A stretch of 34,207 nucleotides of DNA, from assembly GCF_003253995.1 (NCBI RefSeq), contig NZ_QKZL01000030.1, positions 1-34,207 of the forward strand, in the 5' to 3' direction. This document shows positions 15,279 to 23,196 of the stretch, in pieces. This DNA comes from Palleronia aestuarii (GTDB lineage Bacteria > Pseudomonadota > Alphaproteobacteria > Rhodobacterales > Rhodobacteraceae). The notes under the pieces were generated by a model. The model was not told where the DNA came from and did not search any database. It saw only the letters and a program-made list of their open reading frames with translations. Position numbers and translations under genes: made by a program. Position 1 is the stretch's first letter, and each line of letters begins with the position of its first letter.

Positions 15279-16339
15279 GCCGACACCTTTCTGATCCATT
15301 GGTCAACTGCGACGGCGACGATGATCAGGACGCCGATGAAGAAGTAAGTCCATTGCGCGTCCGCTCCCAGGAGCCGCAGCCCCAGAGAGAACACTCCGAC
15401 GATCAGCGCCCCGAAGAGTGCCCCAAGGATCGAACCGCGTCCGCCGAAAAGGGAGATGCCGCCGATGACCACCGCGGTAATGGATTCGATGTTGGCCTCG
15501 TAGGCCGAGGTCGGAGAGACCGACCCTAGCCGTCCGATCAGCGCCCAGCCGGCGAACCCGCAGATCAGCCCGCCCAGCATGTAGACGGACATCAGCGTTC
15601 GGTGAACGTTGACGCCCGACAGCGCCGCGGCGTCGGCATCGTCGCCGATCGCATAGACGTGCCGGCCCCAGGCGGTGTTCTTGAGCGCCCAGGCAAGGCA
15701 CAGCATCAGCAGGATCATGAATACGACACCGATGGTGAAGACCGCGCCGAAAATCTCGAAACGCGTGCCCATGAACTGCAGGATTGGGGCGCTGGCCTCG
15801 ATTTCCTGGGACCGGATCGTCTCGTTGCGCGAGTAGAGGTAATTCGACGCGAGGATGATCTGCCACGTCCCCAGCGTGACGATGAAGGGCGGCAGTTTCA
15901 TCTTGCTGACGAGAAGACCGTTCAGCGCACCGCAGAGCGTTCCGAAAGCCAGACCGCAGATCACGGATATGGACGGCGGAATTCCATAGCGAAAGGCGAA
16001 TTGGCCCATCACCACGGAGGAAATGACGGTGATCGCACCGACCGACAGGTCGATCCCGGCCGTCAAAATGATCAGCGACTGGGCCGCGGCGACGATGCCG
16101 ACGATCTGGACCTGCTGCAGGATCAGGGTCAGGGCGAAGGGAGAGAAGAAGCGTGACCCAAGCAGCAGACCGAACACGACGATCGAGACCAGAAGCACGA
16201 TCAGCGGCACGAGCGCGGGATTGCCGTGCAAGAGGTCGTGGACCTTGTGAAGCAGGCCCTTTCCCCCGCTTTCGAAGGCCGCGAAACTCTCCTCTCGTCG
16301 CGTCTTGACGACATCCTCGTAGGAATCATCATGGCTCAT
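15275..16339 (-). CDS. frcC: Sugar ABC transporter permease, FrcC-like
   Basis: A 354-residue permease of the CUT2 type with about ten hydrophobic segments. Diagnostic blocks are QSLIILTAGIDLSVGAI (about 107-123), GLLVSKMKLPPFIVTLGTW, the GDDADAAALSGVNV cytoplasmic loop and VIGGISLFGGRGS near the C-terminus. The first 40 residues are hydrophilic and charged, as in FrcC. ATG at 16339 follows GGGGAGGG by about 7 nt. It lies 78 bp after the binding-protein gene, with a strong hairpin in the gap, and overlaps frcA. Works as a homodimer in known systems. Substrate probably fructose, mannose, ribose or a similar monosaccharide; not settled by sequence. Confidence 0.9.
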   Translation of the reverse strand: MSHDDSYEDVVKTRREESFAAFESGGKGLLHKVHDLLHGNPALVPLIVLLVSIVVFGLLLGSRFFSPFALTLILQQVQIVGIVAAAQSLIILTAGIDLSVGAITVISSVVMGQFAFRYGIPPSISVICGLAFGTLCGALNGLLVSKMKLPPFIVTLGTWQIILASNYLYSRNETIRSQEIEASAPILQFMGTRFEIFGAVFTIGVVFMILLMLCLAWALKNTAWGRHVYAIGDDADAAALSGVNVHRTLMSVYMLGGLICGFAGWALIGRLGSVSPTSAYEANIESITAVVIGGISLFGGRGSILGALFGALIVGVFSLGLRLLGADAQWTYFFIGVLIIVAVAVDQWIRKVSA

Positions 16340-16368
16340 GCGCCGTCCCTCCCCTGACAGGCGTTTCC

Positions 16369-16390
16369 GCCGGGGCGTAGCCGCCCCGGC
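16369..16390 (-). terminator. Intercistronic hairpin between frcB and frcC
   Basis: A perfect 9-bp GC-rich stem, GCCGGGGCG / CGCCCCGGC, around a TAGC tetraloop in the 78-bp gap. Hairpins at this place after binding-protein genes commonly act as mRNA stabilisers or partial terminators, keeping binding protein in excess over membrane subunits. No T-run follows. Confidence 0.6.
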
Positions 16391-16417
16391 ATTCTCAAAC
16401 TCGGTCGGATTCCAGGG

Positions 16418-17434
16418 TTAGCCCCAGCACCGCTCCATTCCCTCGTCCACCGTTATCGACTCGACCCCATCGACCGGCTCGTCCGTCACCAGTTCGACCC
16501 CGGTATCGAAGAAGTCCTTGCCCTCGGTCGGCTGCGGCAGCGTTCCGTCCTGCGCATATTGATGGATCGCCTCGATCCCGAGAGCGGCCATGTCCAACGG
16601 GTATTGCTGGGCCGTTGCCCCGATCACGCCGTCGCGGATGTTCTGGACGCCGGGACAACCGCCATCGACGGAGACGATCAGGGTGTCGTCGGCCCGGCCG
16701 AGCGAGTCGAGCGCCTCATAGGCGCCAGCGGCGGCAGGCTCGTTGATCGTGTAGACGACATTGATATTCGGGTCCTGCGCCAACAGGTTCTCCATGGCGC
16801 GGCGCCCACCCTCCTCGTTGCCTTGGGTCACGTCGTGGCCGACGATACGGGGATCATCCTCGTCGCCGTAGCGATTGGGGTCGCCGATATCGATCCCGAA
16901 GCCCTGCATGAAGCCCTGGTCTCGCAGCACGCCCACGGTCGGCTGGCTGACATTGAGGTCGAGGAACGCGATGCGGGCGTTCTCGGCCTCGTCGTCGAGC
17001 TTGGCCGCGGCCCACTGGCCGATCAGCTCGCCGGCGCGGAAGTTGTCCGTGGCGAACGTGGCATCGGCCGCATCCGCGGGGCTCAGCGGCGTATCCAGCG
17101 CGATCACGATGGCACCGGCTTGCTGTGCCTGTTCGACCGACGACACGATCGATGAGGTGTCGGACGCGAGCAGAAGAATTCCGCTGGCACCGGCGGCGAT
17201 GCACGTCTCGATGGCCTGGGCCTGGGTCTCGTGATCGCCATCGTATTGCCCAGCGAAATTCATGAGCTCGATGCCCAGTTCGTCCGCCTTCTCCTGTGCG
17301 CCCTCGCGCATCTTCACGAAGAACGGGTTGGTGTCCGTCTTGGTGATGAGGCAGGCTGTGGTCTGATCCTGCGCGATCGCCGCGCCACCGGACACGGCAA
17401 GCGCCACGGCCAAGATTGCCGTCGTGTTTTTCAT
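16418..17434 (-). CDS. frcB: Sugar ABC transporter substrate-binding protein, FrcB-like
   Basis: A 338-residue periplasmic binding protein of the ribose-binding (peripla_BP_4) type. A signal peptide ends ...GGAAIA before Gln22. The mature N-terminus [21 protein letters not shown] matches the family strand-helix with the NPFF sugar-stacking aromatics (only the key part NPFF is diagnostic). Further blocks are [25 protein letters not shown], the VIALDTPL strand, [16 protein letters not shown] and VDGGCPG. ATG at 17434 follows GGAGGAG by 5 nt. First gene of frcBCA; the divergent ROK repressor and this gene share a control region. FrcB proteins bind fructose and some related sugars. Confidence 0.9.
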   Translation of the reverse strand: MKNTTAILAVALAVSGGAAIAQDQTTACLITKTDTNPFFVKMREGAQEKADELGIELMNFAGQYDGDHETQAQAIETCIAAGASGILLLASDTSSIVSSVEQAQQAGAIVIALDTPLSPADAADATFATDNFRAGELIGQWAAAKLDDEAENARIAFLDLNVSQPTVGVLRDQGFMQGFGIDIGDPNRYGDEDDPRIVGHDVTQGNEEGGRRAMENLLAQDPNINVVYTINEPAAAGAYEALDSLGRADDTLIVSVDGGCPGVQNIRDGVIGATAQQYPLDMAALGIEAIHQYAQDGTLPQPTEGKDFFDTGVELVTDEPVDGVESITVDEGMERCWG

Positions 17435-17550
17435 GATGTCTCCTCCCGAATTTCTCGCTTTCGGCTTCGACAGGGCGGGCCCGTCGAATTGCTGAAAACG
17501 GCCGACTCCTCCAGCCGCTGGAAGCAGAATGGACCGCCGGAAAAACGATC

Positions 17551-17600
17551 GTCAAGGACTTTCTAAACTTGCTTTAAAAATTACCGGTGGCAACATGGAC
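17551..17600. promoter_or_regulatory. AT-rich control region between frcB and the ROK repressor
   Basis: The 181-bp divergent gap contains a local AT-rich segment in otherwise GC-rich DNA, with two repeats CTTTCTAAA (17559-17567) and CTTTAAAAA (17572-17580) just upstream of the ROK gene. It is the likely operator/promoter for autoregulation and for control of frcBCA. No exact -35/-10 pair stands out. Confidence 0.35.
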
Positions 17601-17615
17601 GGGGGAGGGGGTGAC

Positions 17616-18782
17616 ATGGATGATGTGTTGCAAGGCGTCGTCGCTGCCGTGCAGGAGCGGAGTGCGAACGAACGGGCGATCCTGAACCTCCTTCGACAGG
17701 GAGGGCCAACATCGGCGGCGGAAATCGCGCGTCGGATGGACCTGTCGGTACAATCGGCCTCGGTCATAACCCGCAAGCTCGAGACGGAGGGCCTGGTCCT
17801 GCGGGGGGCGCCCGTACGGGGGAAGAAGATCGGCAAGCCGTCGAGACCGATCAGCCTCGATCCGAATGGGGCGCTGTCTGTCGGATTGAGGATCGGGAGG
17901 CGGCGATCCGACCTGGTTCTCATCGATTTCGAAGGCCGGGTGCTCGATCAGCGCACGGTCACGTATGCCTATCCCACGCCAGACGCATGCCTCGATCTGG
18001 CTCGGACGGGATTGGTGGAGTTCAGGGAGGGTCTACCTGAAGGCCTGCGAAACCGGATCGCCGGGATCGGGGTCGGAATGCCCTTCGATCTCTGGAACTG
18101 GCTGGATCTTCTGGGCGCGCCCCGGGCGGAAATGCGGGCATGGCGCGACTTTCCGGCCGAGGACGCGTTCACCGAGGCCATCGGCCTGCCTGCGTATGTC
18201 GGCAATGACGGCTCTCTGGCGTGCCACGGCGAGCACCTCTTCGGGGCGGCGCGGGACCTGCCGGATTTCGGCTACATCTACGTCGGCGCCTTTCTCGGGG
18301 GAGGCATCGTCATCGACGGCCGGCTCTATCTCGGAACGCGCGGAAATGCCGGAGCCTTGGCGTCGCTTCCTGTCGCTGGCGCGGGAGGCGTCATGACGCA
18401 GATGGTGGAATTCGCATCGATCTATAGCCTCGAACGTCGTCTGGAAGCGCGTAGTCCCGGGAAGGGTGCGACGCTCCTGAACCAAGAAAACTGGACGGGC
18501 TTCGAGGAACTGGAAGCGGGCTGGATAGAAGAGACGGCTCACCAGATCGCCTCGGCCAGCATGACCCTCGTTGCCGTCCTGGATATTCCGAGCGTCGTCA
18601 TAGACGGAAGCTTCCCACCCGAGGTACGCCAGAAACTGATCTCGCGGGTCGAAGCCCTCGTTGCAATCCGCGATACAAGGGGAATCCACCGCCCGCAGAT
18701 CGTCGCAGGCACACTGGGCACGACTGCTTGCGCCCTCGGCGCAGGCTACCGGCCGATCGTTGCCCGATACCTCATAGAATGA
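17616..18782 (+). CDS. ROK-family transcriptional repressor (FrcR-like)
   Basis: A 388-residue regulator: N-terminal winged helix (about 15-65; GGPTSAAEIARRMDLSVQSAS) joined to a sugar-kinase-like ROK domain from about 86. The phosphate and sugar regions are present in degraded form (VGNDGSLACHGEHLFG, then YIYVGAFLGGGIVIDGRL), as usual for repressors that bind sugar but do not phosphorylate it. The cysteine zinc motif of NagC/Mlc is absent (GNAGALASLPV instead). I start at 17616 because AGGGGG precedes it at good spacing; in-frame ATGs at 17529 and 17595 lack support. It diverges from frcBCA, which it most likely represses until sugar binds. Confidence 0.85.
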   Translation: MDDVLQGVVAAVQERSANERAILNLLRQGGPTSAAEIARRMDLSVQSASVITRKLETEGLVLRGAPVRGKKIGKPSRPISLDPNGALSVGLRIGRRRSDLVLIDFEGRVLDQRTVTYAYPTPDACLDLARTGLVEFREGLPEGLRNRIAGIGVGMPFDLWNWLDLLGAPRAEMRAWRDFPAEDAFTEAIGLPAYVGNDGSLACHGEHLFGAARDLPDFGYIYVGAFLGGGIVIDGRLYLGTRGNAGALASLPVAGAGGVMTQMVEFASIYSLERRLEARSPGKGATLLNQENWTGFEELEAGWIEETAHQIASASMTLVAVLDIPSVVIDGSFPPEVRQKLISRVEALVAIRDTRGIHRPQIVAGTLGTTACALGAGYRPIVARYLIE

Positions 18783-18851
18783 CGGAGCCTTGAACCGGCA
18801 ACTTTTAATCCGGATTTGGTGGTACAGCACCCCCGGGACGGGAAGCGAAGG

Positions 18852-19090
18852 ATGGGCAAGGGAACCAAGCGGCCCTCTACGTTGGAGTTTACGGAGCAGG
18901 CTGTGGTACGGCTTTCGGCGCCGGACGCGACGCAGGCGGGCGTGGTCGAGGAATTGGACGTGACGCCGACGCAGTTGAAGACTCGGCGGCTCGGGCAGGA
19001 GGCTGCCGGCTCGGCGGAGGGGGCCGAGCTATCCGATCTGTAGCATGAGGACTGCCGGCTGAAGGAAGAGTTGGAAATAAGCCGCTAGAA
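18852..19090 (+). pseudogene. IS3-type OrfA transposase remnant
   Basis: A short frame begins MGKGTKRPSTLEFTEQAVV and continues with VVEELDVTPTQLKTRRLGQEAAG, which follows the helix-turn-helix OrfA pattern of IS3-family elements (..EF..QAV.L......V..ELGV.PTQL..WR.E..). An in-frame TAG at about 19041 cuts it after ELSDL. The downstream coding similarity (CRLKEELEISR) is again stopped, at 19086. The OrfB part is missing. It is a decayed fragment, not a working gene. Confidence 0.55.
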
Positions 19091-19255
19091 CGCCAATGGT
19101 CCAAGTGCCATTGGCGAACGATTTTGTCGCGTAGTGGTCGGCGAAATCATAAGCACGCTGCTGAGGAATTGAGGTTAGAGGGATGCTTTTCCTCCCATCA
19201 CGTTTGGAGGCAGGTTTCCTGCGACTGCGGTCCTCGGGTCCGAAGACGTTCTGCG

Positions 19256-20272
19256 TCAGACCGCCAGTAGTTCCGGCAACCTCGCAAGGTTACAGGCCGC
19301 CATGGTCATCGTGAACTGCGCGCGGATCTTGTCGACGCTGCGGTGAACGGTCTGCGCCATGCCGCCGACGGTTTTGGCCCAGCCAAAAGGTTCCTCGATC
19401 TTCTTCCGCCTCCGCTGGGACAATGCATAGCCGTGATGGTGCCTGGTTCGTTCGTCGATGGCGGAATGCCGGGCCTTTCGCGCGACGTGAGGCGTCACGA
19501 CCATGCGTCTGAACTCGGCTATGAAGTCGGTGCTGTCATGCCCCTTGTCCGCCCCGAGCGTCAGGCGCCGGGTCGAGCCCGGAGAGTGCCGGTCGATCAT
19601 CTCGAGCGCTGCCTTGCGCTCGCCATGGCCGTTGGCGTGGGTTAGTTCCGCCTGCACGACCAGCCCGTTTCTGTTTTCCGCCAGCGCATGCCCCATGAAG
19701 CACAGCGTCGCGCCCGCACCCGGCGCCTTATTGTAAAGGCAGGCACCGCGGTCCGTGACCGGGGCATGGGTCGCATTCAGACGCTTCTCGCCCTGGAAGT
19801 TCATCTCGGCATTGCGGGTCTGACGGAGCGTATCGGGCATCGGTTGGGTCTTGGTCTGCCGGGCTGGTCGGAGTCTGCGGAGATCTCGCCAACAAGCGAT
19901 GACGCCCCGCCCGGGGTGTCATCGCCCTATAGCACCGAGTTGACCTCCGGGTGCGCCAAAATCGCGGCCATCACCTTGCGCGACATCTTGGTCGTCAGCA
20001 GCCGGGCGCGGTTCTTGGTGAACACCGTCGACCTTCGGCCCGAAGCTTCGCTCGTTTAGGGCTGACGCCCTTCACCACAGGCCGGATCGTCAATGCCGAG
20101 GCCGACAAACCACCGGACCAACAGGTTGCAGTTCAGCTGCTCCATCAGTTGTCGCTCGAAGCGCACCGAACTCTGCATCGAGGCCTGCCAGCGCGTCATT
20201 CACGATCCGGAGGATCAGGCGCAGAGGATGTTCCGCAGAGGCGCGCTCCTCAAGATCGACATAGCTGACCAT
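19256..20272 (-). pseudogene. IS5-family transposase, broken by frameshifts, stops and a deletion
   Basis: Pieces of one transposase follow each other in order on the minus strand. YVDLEERASAEHPLR...ALAGLDAEF (from 20272) is the N-terminal domain. ERQLMEQLNCNLLVRWFVGLGIDDP is in the next frame and ends in a stop at 20056. TVFTKNRARLLTTKMSRKV ends in a stop at 19927. Then, in the first frame again, come NFQGEKRLNATHAP, LCFMGHALAENRNGLV, LTLGADKGHDSTDF, PHVA and ...RRRKKIEEPFGWAKT down to 19256. The stretch that should carry the first catalytic Asp (usually near SVDGT) is missing between 19927 and the DDTPGGAS segment. The C-terminal 194 residues alone form an uninterrupted frame (19256-19840) but cannot be an active enzyme. 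Confidence 0.75.
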
Positions 20273-20316
20273 CGAACCGCTCGCATCGTCACTGCCGTCG
20301 CCGTCGCGCCAAGAGT

Positions 20317-20328
20317 GAATCAGATTCC
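20317..20328. repeat. Probable terminal repeat of the decayed IS5 element
   Basis: GAATCAGATTCC (GGAATCTGATTC on the minus strand) lies 45 bp upstream of the transposase start, where the left end of such an element is expected. I could not find the matching right end below 19256, so that side is probably eroded. Confidence 0.4.
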
Positions 20329-20817
20329 AAAAACTACTTCAGGACCAGCCTTTTCAGCAGCCTGACCGATCCGAGAAATGTATTTCGCAGTACGGATCTA
20401 CGGCGTCATCGCGTGTCTTCGCGAGGCGCAGCATTTAACCGGTTCCGACGCCCAATGCCACCGGCCGACACCAAGCTATCGGGCGATCAAGACTACGCCA
20501 GGCCCGGCATTTTGCTGAAGTTCAGGACAATGGTCTCCAATGCCGCTTCGTGGTCACCGATTTCATCGGCCTCTACGGCCCGGCCAATCGAAGCTCGCGG
20601 GCAATGCTCAAAGTGCAGATTTTGTTCATTCGTTCGGTGGTCATGATCGCATGTTTTCGCCAGCCAGTCCCAAGAGCCCGACGGGTCGCTCTCCCACCAG
20701 GAATGCCGCTTTGCCGCGGCGACGAGCATACCGCGGGGCTCCTGACAGCTTCGTTTCCGCCAGACCGCGTCCATCCTCCGCCTTTCCTTCTAAGCTGCGT
20801 CGCATAGGATTGGTCTC
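20329..20817. other. Region without a recognisable gene, upstream of the HutC-type regulator
   Basis: About 490 bp. Frames on both strands are short and match no family I know; the longest minus-strand one (20493-20774, 93 residues) has an uncertain composition and could be another mobile-element scar. The right-hand part must contain the promoter of the regulator at 20818, but no clear -35/-10 pair is visible. Confidence 0.4.
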
Positions 20818-21576
20818 ATGACCGATACGCCGAATGCAGACCATCTTGCCGTGATCTCGGACCACCTGGCACATCAGGCCGACGATCTTCCGCGCTGGCA
20901 ATCGCTTCGTGATGCCTTGTCCGACGCGATCGTATCGGGCTCCCTCCGCCCTGATGCGCGCCTTCCGAGCGAGCGGGCGCTTGCGGACGGCCTCGGCCTC
21001 TCGCGTGTCACCGTGCGGCGGGCGATCGAGGAACTGGTACGATCGCGGCATCTTGCGCGACGGCACGGTGCGCGGACGACCGTCGCCCGGCGCGTCGAGA
21101 AGACACTGTCTCGGCTCTCGGGGTTTTCGGAGGATATAATGAGCCGTGGTATGCGTCCCGGTCTGCGCTGGCTCTCCCGCGACGTCGCGCTGCCTACGCC
21201 GACGGAGGTCATGTCGATGGGCATTGCCCCGGACGAACCGATCATTAGGCTTCGCCGCGTTCGCCTCGCAGACGGAGAGCCCATTGCGCTCGAATGTGCA
21301 ACGGTCCCGCAGGCGCTGTTGCGCGACCCGGTCTTCGAAGGCGAATCCCTTTATGCCGCGCTCGAGGCGCTCGGCGTTCGTCCCGTGACCGGGACGCAGC
21401 GCATCCGGGCGGGCGTGATGTCGCGATCGGAGGCAGAGTTGCTCGCGTCGAGCCCAGGCGATGCCCTCCTGATCGTCGAGCGCCGATGCCTTGCGAGCGA
21501 CGGACGGCCGGTGGAGTTCACCGAGACCCGGTATTCCGGCGAAAGGTACGATTTCGTGACCGAGCTTACACTCTGA
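20818..21576 (+). CDS. GntR-family regulator, HutC/UTRA subfamily (NagR/NanR-like role)
   Basis: A 252-residue regulator with a winged helix at about 25-92 (LRDALSDAIVSGSLRPDARLPSERALA region, then LSRVTVRRAIEEL) and a UTRA ligand domain at about 110-248 (GMRPG, then LRRVRLADGEPIALE, and C-terminal ETRYSGERYDFVTEL). HutC-type proteins of this length (NagR, DasR, PhnF) sense phosphorylated or free sugars. Here it sits immediately before the amino-sugar operon on the same strand, so it should sense an amino-sugar phosphate such as GlcNAc-6-P. An inverted repeat in the 76-bp gap to nanE is a candidate binding site. ATG at 20818 has a modest AGGA ribosome-binding site. Confidence 0.88.
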   Translation: MTDTPNADHLAVISDHLAHQADDLPRWQSLRDALSDAIVSGSLRPDARLPSERALADGLGLSRVTVRRAIEELVRSRHLARRHGARTTVARRVEKTLSRLSGFSEDIMSRGMRPGLRWLSRDVALPTPTEVMSMGIAPDEPIIRLRRVRLADGEPIALECATVPQALLRDPVFEGESLYAALEALGVRPVTGTQRIRAGVMSRSEAELLASSPGDALLIVERRCLASDGRPVEFTETRYSGERYDFVTELTL

Positions 21577-21580
21577 CAGG

Positions 21581-21610
21581 TATTGGTACGAAACCACTTT
21601 AATACCAGTA
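21581..21610. promoter_or_regulatory. Inverted repeat before nanE, candidate operator of the HutC-type regulator
   Basis: TATTGGTA (21581-21588) and TACCAGTA (21603-21610) are inverted copies with one mismatch, 14 bp apart. Inside them TGGT-N5-ACCA (21584-21596) forms a tighter dyad, resembling the TGGT-N4-ACCA sites known for DasR/NagR-type proteins. The site lies between the regulator stop and nanE. Confidence 0.45.
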
Positions 21611-21652
21611 GGCATCATGGTTGCATCCATTCGTACAGGAAGGGACAGCCAG

Positions 21653-22327
21653 ATGCTCGATCGTCTCAGGGGTGGCCTCATCGCTTCGTGCCAGCCCGTG
21701 GCCGGCGGGCCGATGGACGAGCCTCGCATCGTCGCCGCGATGGCCCGCGCGGCCCTCGATGGCGGTGCCATTGCGCTCAGGATCGAGGGGATCGCGAACC
21801 TGCGCGCCGTACGCGCGGTCGTGGAGGCGCCCATCATCGGGCTCGTCAAGCGCGACCTTGCGGATAGTCCCGTCCGGATCACGCCGACCCGCGCGGATGT
21901 TGCAGACCTGATTACGTCCGGTGCCGATATCGTGGCAATCGACGCGACCGATCGCCCACGACCGGAAAGCCTCGAGGCGCTGCTTTCCGCGATCCGGTCC
22001 GGCGGTGCGCTCGCGATGGCCGACTGCGCCGACGCGGCCGACGGGGATCGCGCTGCGGCGCTCGAATTCGACATCCTGGGTTCGACCCTGTCGGGATATA
22101 GCGGCGGACCGGTACCGGCGGATCCGGACCTGGGGCTTGTGTCGAGCCTTGCGCGACATCGAGCGCTCACGATCGCGGAAGGACGCTATCACAGGCCCGA
22201 ACAGGCCAGGGCCGCCATTGCCGCCGGCGCGGACGCGGTCGTGGTCGGCTCCGCCATGACCCGTCTGGAGCACATCGCGGAATGGTTTTCGACCGCGATC
22301 GCGGCGGAGGCGCGGGTCACCGCATGA
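21653..22327 (+). CDS. nanE: N-acetylmannosamine-6-phosphate 2-epimerase (NanE)
   Basis: A 224-residue TIM-barrel enzyme that converts ManNAc-6-P to GlcNAc-6-P. Diagnostic blocks: RGGLIASCQPVAGGPMD (6-22), ALRIEGIANLRAVR (41-54), PIIGLVKRDL (60-69) with catalytic Lys66, PVRITPT, ADIVAIDATDRPRP (91-104), AEGRYHRPEQA (175-185) and GADAVVVGSAMTR (192-204). I start at 21653, where homologues begin and AGGAAGGG precedes; an in-frame ATG at 21617 would add 12 unconserved residues. The stop shares ATGA with the kinase gene. Cytoplasmic. First enzyme gene of the amino-sugar operon. Confidence 0.93.
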   Translation: MLDRLRGGLIASCQPVAGGPMDEPRIVAAMARAALDGGAIALRIEGIANLRAVRAVVEAPIIGLVKRDLADSPVRITPTRADVADLITSGADIVAIDATDRPRPESLEALLSAIRSGGALAMADCADAADGDRAAALEFDILGSTLSGYSGGPVPADPDLGLVSSLARHRALTIAEGRYHRPEQARAAIAAGADAVVVGSAMTRLEHIAEWFSTAIAAEARVTA

Positions 22328-23196
22328 CTGCGCTCGCCATCGACATAGGCGGCACGAAGATCCTCGTCGCGCTGGTGAAAGACGGCCACGTGCAGGACTG
22401 GACCCGCGGACCGACCGATTTCTCGGGTGGTCCTGCCGATTGGCTCGATACCGCAGCGCATCTCGCCAAGCCCTGGCAGGGGCAATATCGAACCCTTGGC
22501 ATTGCGGTCACCGGACGTGTGGACAGATCCGGATCCTGGAGCGCGCTCAATGCCGGGACGCTCGGCATCCCGCCGAACACGCCCCTTCGTGACATGGCCC
22601 AAGACCGTTTTCCCCACCCGGTCGCTCTCGCCAACGACGCGCAGGCCGCGGCCTGGGGGGAGTATTTCGGCAATGCGGAGGCGGATCGGGTGCGAGACAT
22701 GGTCTTTCTCACGATCTCTACCGGGATCGGCGGCGGGATCGTGGCGAATGGCCGGCTCCGGACGGGCCGTAGCGGCCTGGCCGGGCATTTCGGGCAGATC
22801 TGGTCGGACGGCCAACCGTTCGAGGCGCGCGCGGCGGGACGCTGGCTGGCGGAGGAAGCGGATCGCACCGGCCATCGGACGGATGCCGAGGGCGTCTTCG
22901 CCGCCGCGGAGATGGGTGAGGACTGGGCGGTCGCGCTGCGCGGACAGGCCGTGGCCCGGATTGCCCGTTTGACGGCCGATATCCAGATGACACTCGATCC
23001 CGACCGGATCGTCCTCGGCGGCGGGATCGGCCTTGCACCGGGATTCCTCGCGGCCGTGGAAGAGGCACAGCGCCATCTGGCCCGCGATCTGCGGCCGATG
23101 CTCGTGGCGGCACGCTTGGGAGCGTTCGCGGGGGTCGTCGGAATTGCCGATCTAGCAGAACGAACAAATGCATTGCAGACGGAGACGACATCATGA
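22324..23196 (+). CDS. nanK: ROK-family sugar kinase, probable N-acetylmannosamine (or GlcNAc) kinase
   Basis: A 290-residue ATP-dependent kinase. It has the phosphate-binding DIGGTK (7-12), catalytic Asp105 in LANDAQAAAWGEY, adenosine-region ISTGIGGGIV (131-140) and C-terminal IVLGGGIGLAPGF. The sugar-contact His155 lies in GLAGHFG, but the usual zinc site CxCGxxGCxE after it is replaced by DGQPFEARAAGRWL. I see no cysteine in the protein at all. Coupling by ATGA to nanE upstream and the binding-protein gene downstream supports ManNAc phosphorylation; GlcNAc or GlcN kinase remains possible. A longer frame from 22282 lies inside nanE. Confidence 0.82.
   Translation: MTALAIDIGGTKILVALVKDGHVQDWTRGPTDFSGGPADWLDTAAHLAKPWQGQYRTLGIAVTGRVDRSGSWSALNAGTLGIPPNTPLRDMAQDRFPHPVALANDAQAAAWGEYFGNAEADRVRDMVFLTISTGIGGGIVANGRLRTGRSGLAGHFGQIWSDGQPFEARAAGRWLAEEADRTGHRTDAEGVFAAAEMGEDWAVALRGQAVARIARLTADIQMTLDPDRIVLGGGIGLAPGFLAAVEEAQRHLARDLRPMLVAARLGAFAGVVGIADLAERTNALQTETTS

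Noticed and set aside
20641-22170. 509-codon open frame on the minus strand across the HutC regulator and nanE
   Set aside because: Covers two well-supported plus-strand genes and their control region; low-complexity Ser/Arg composition.
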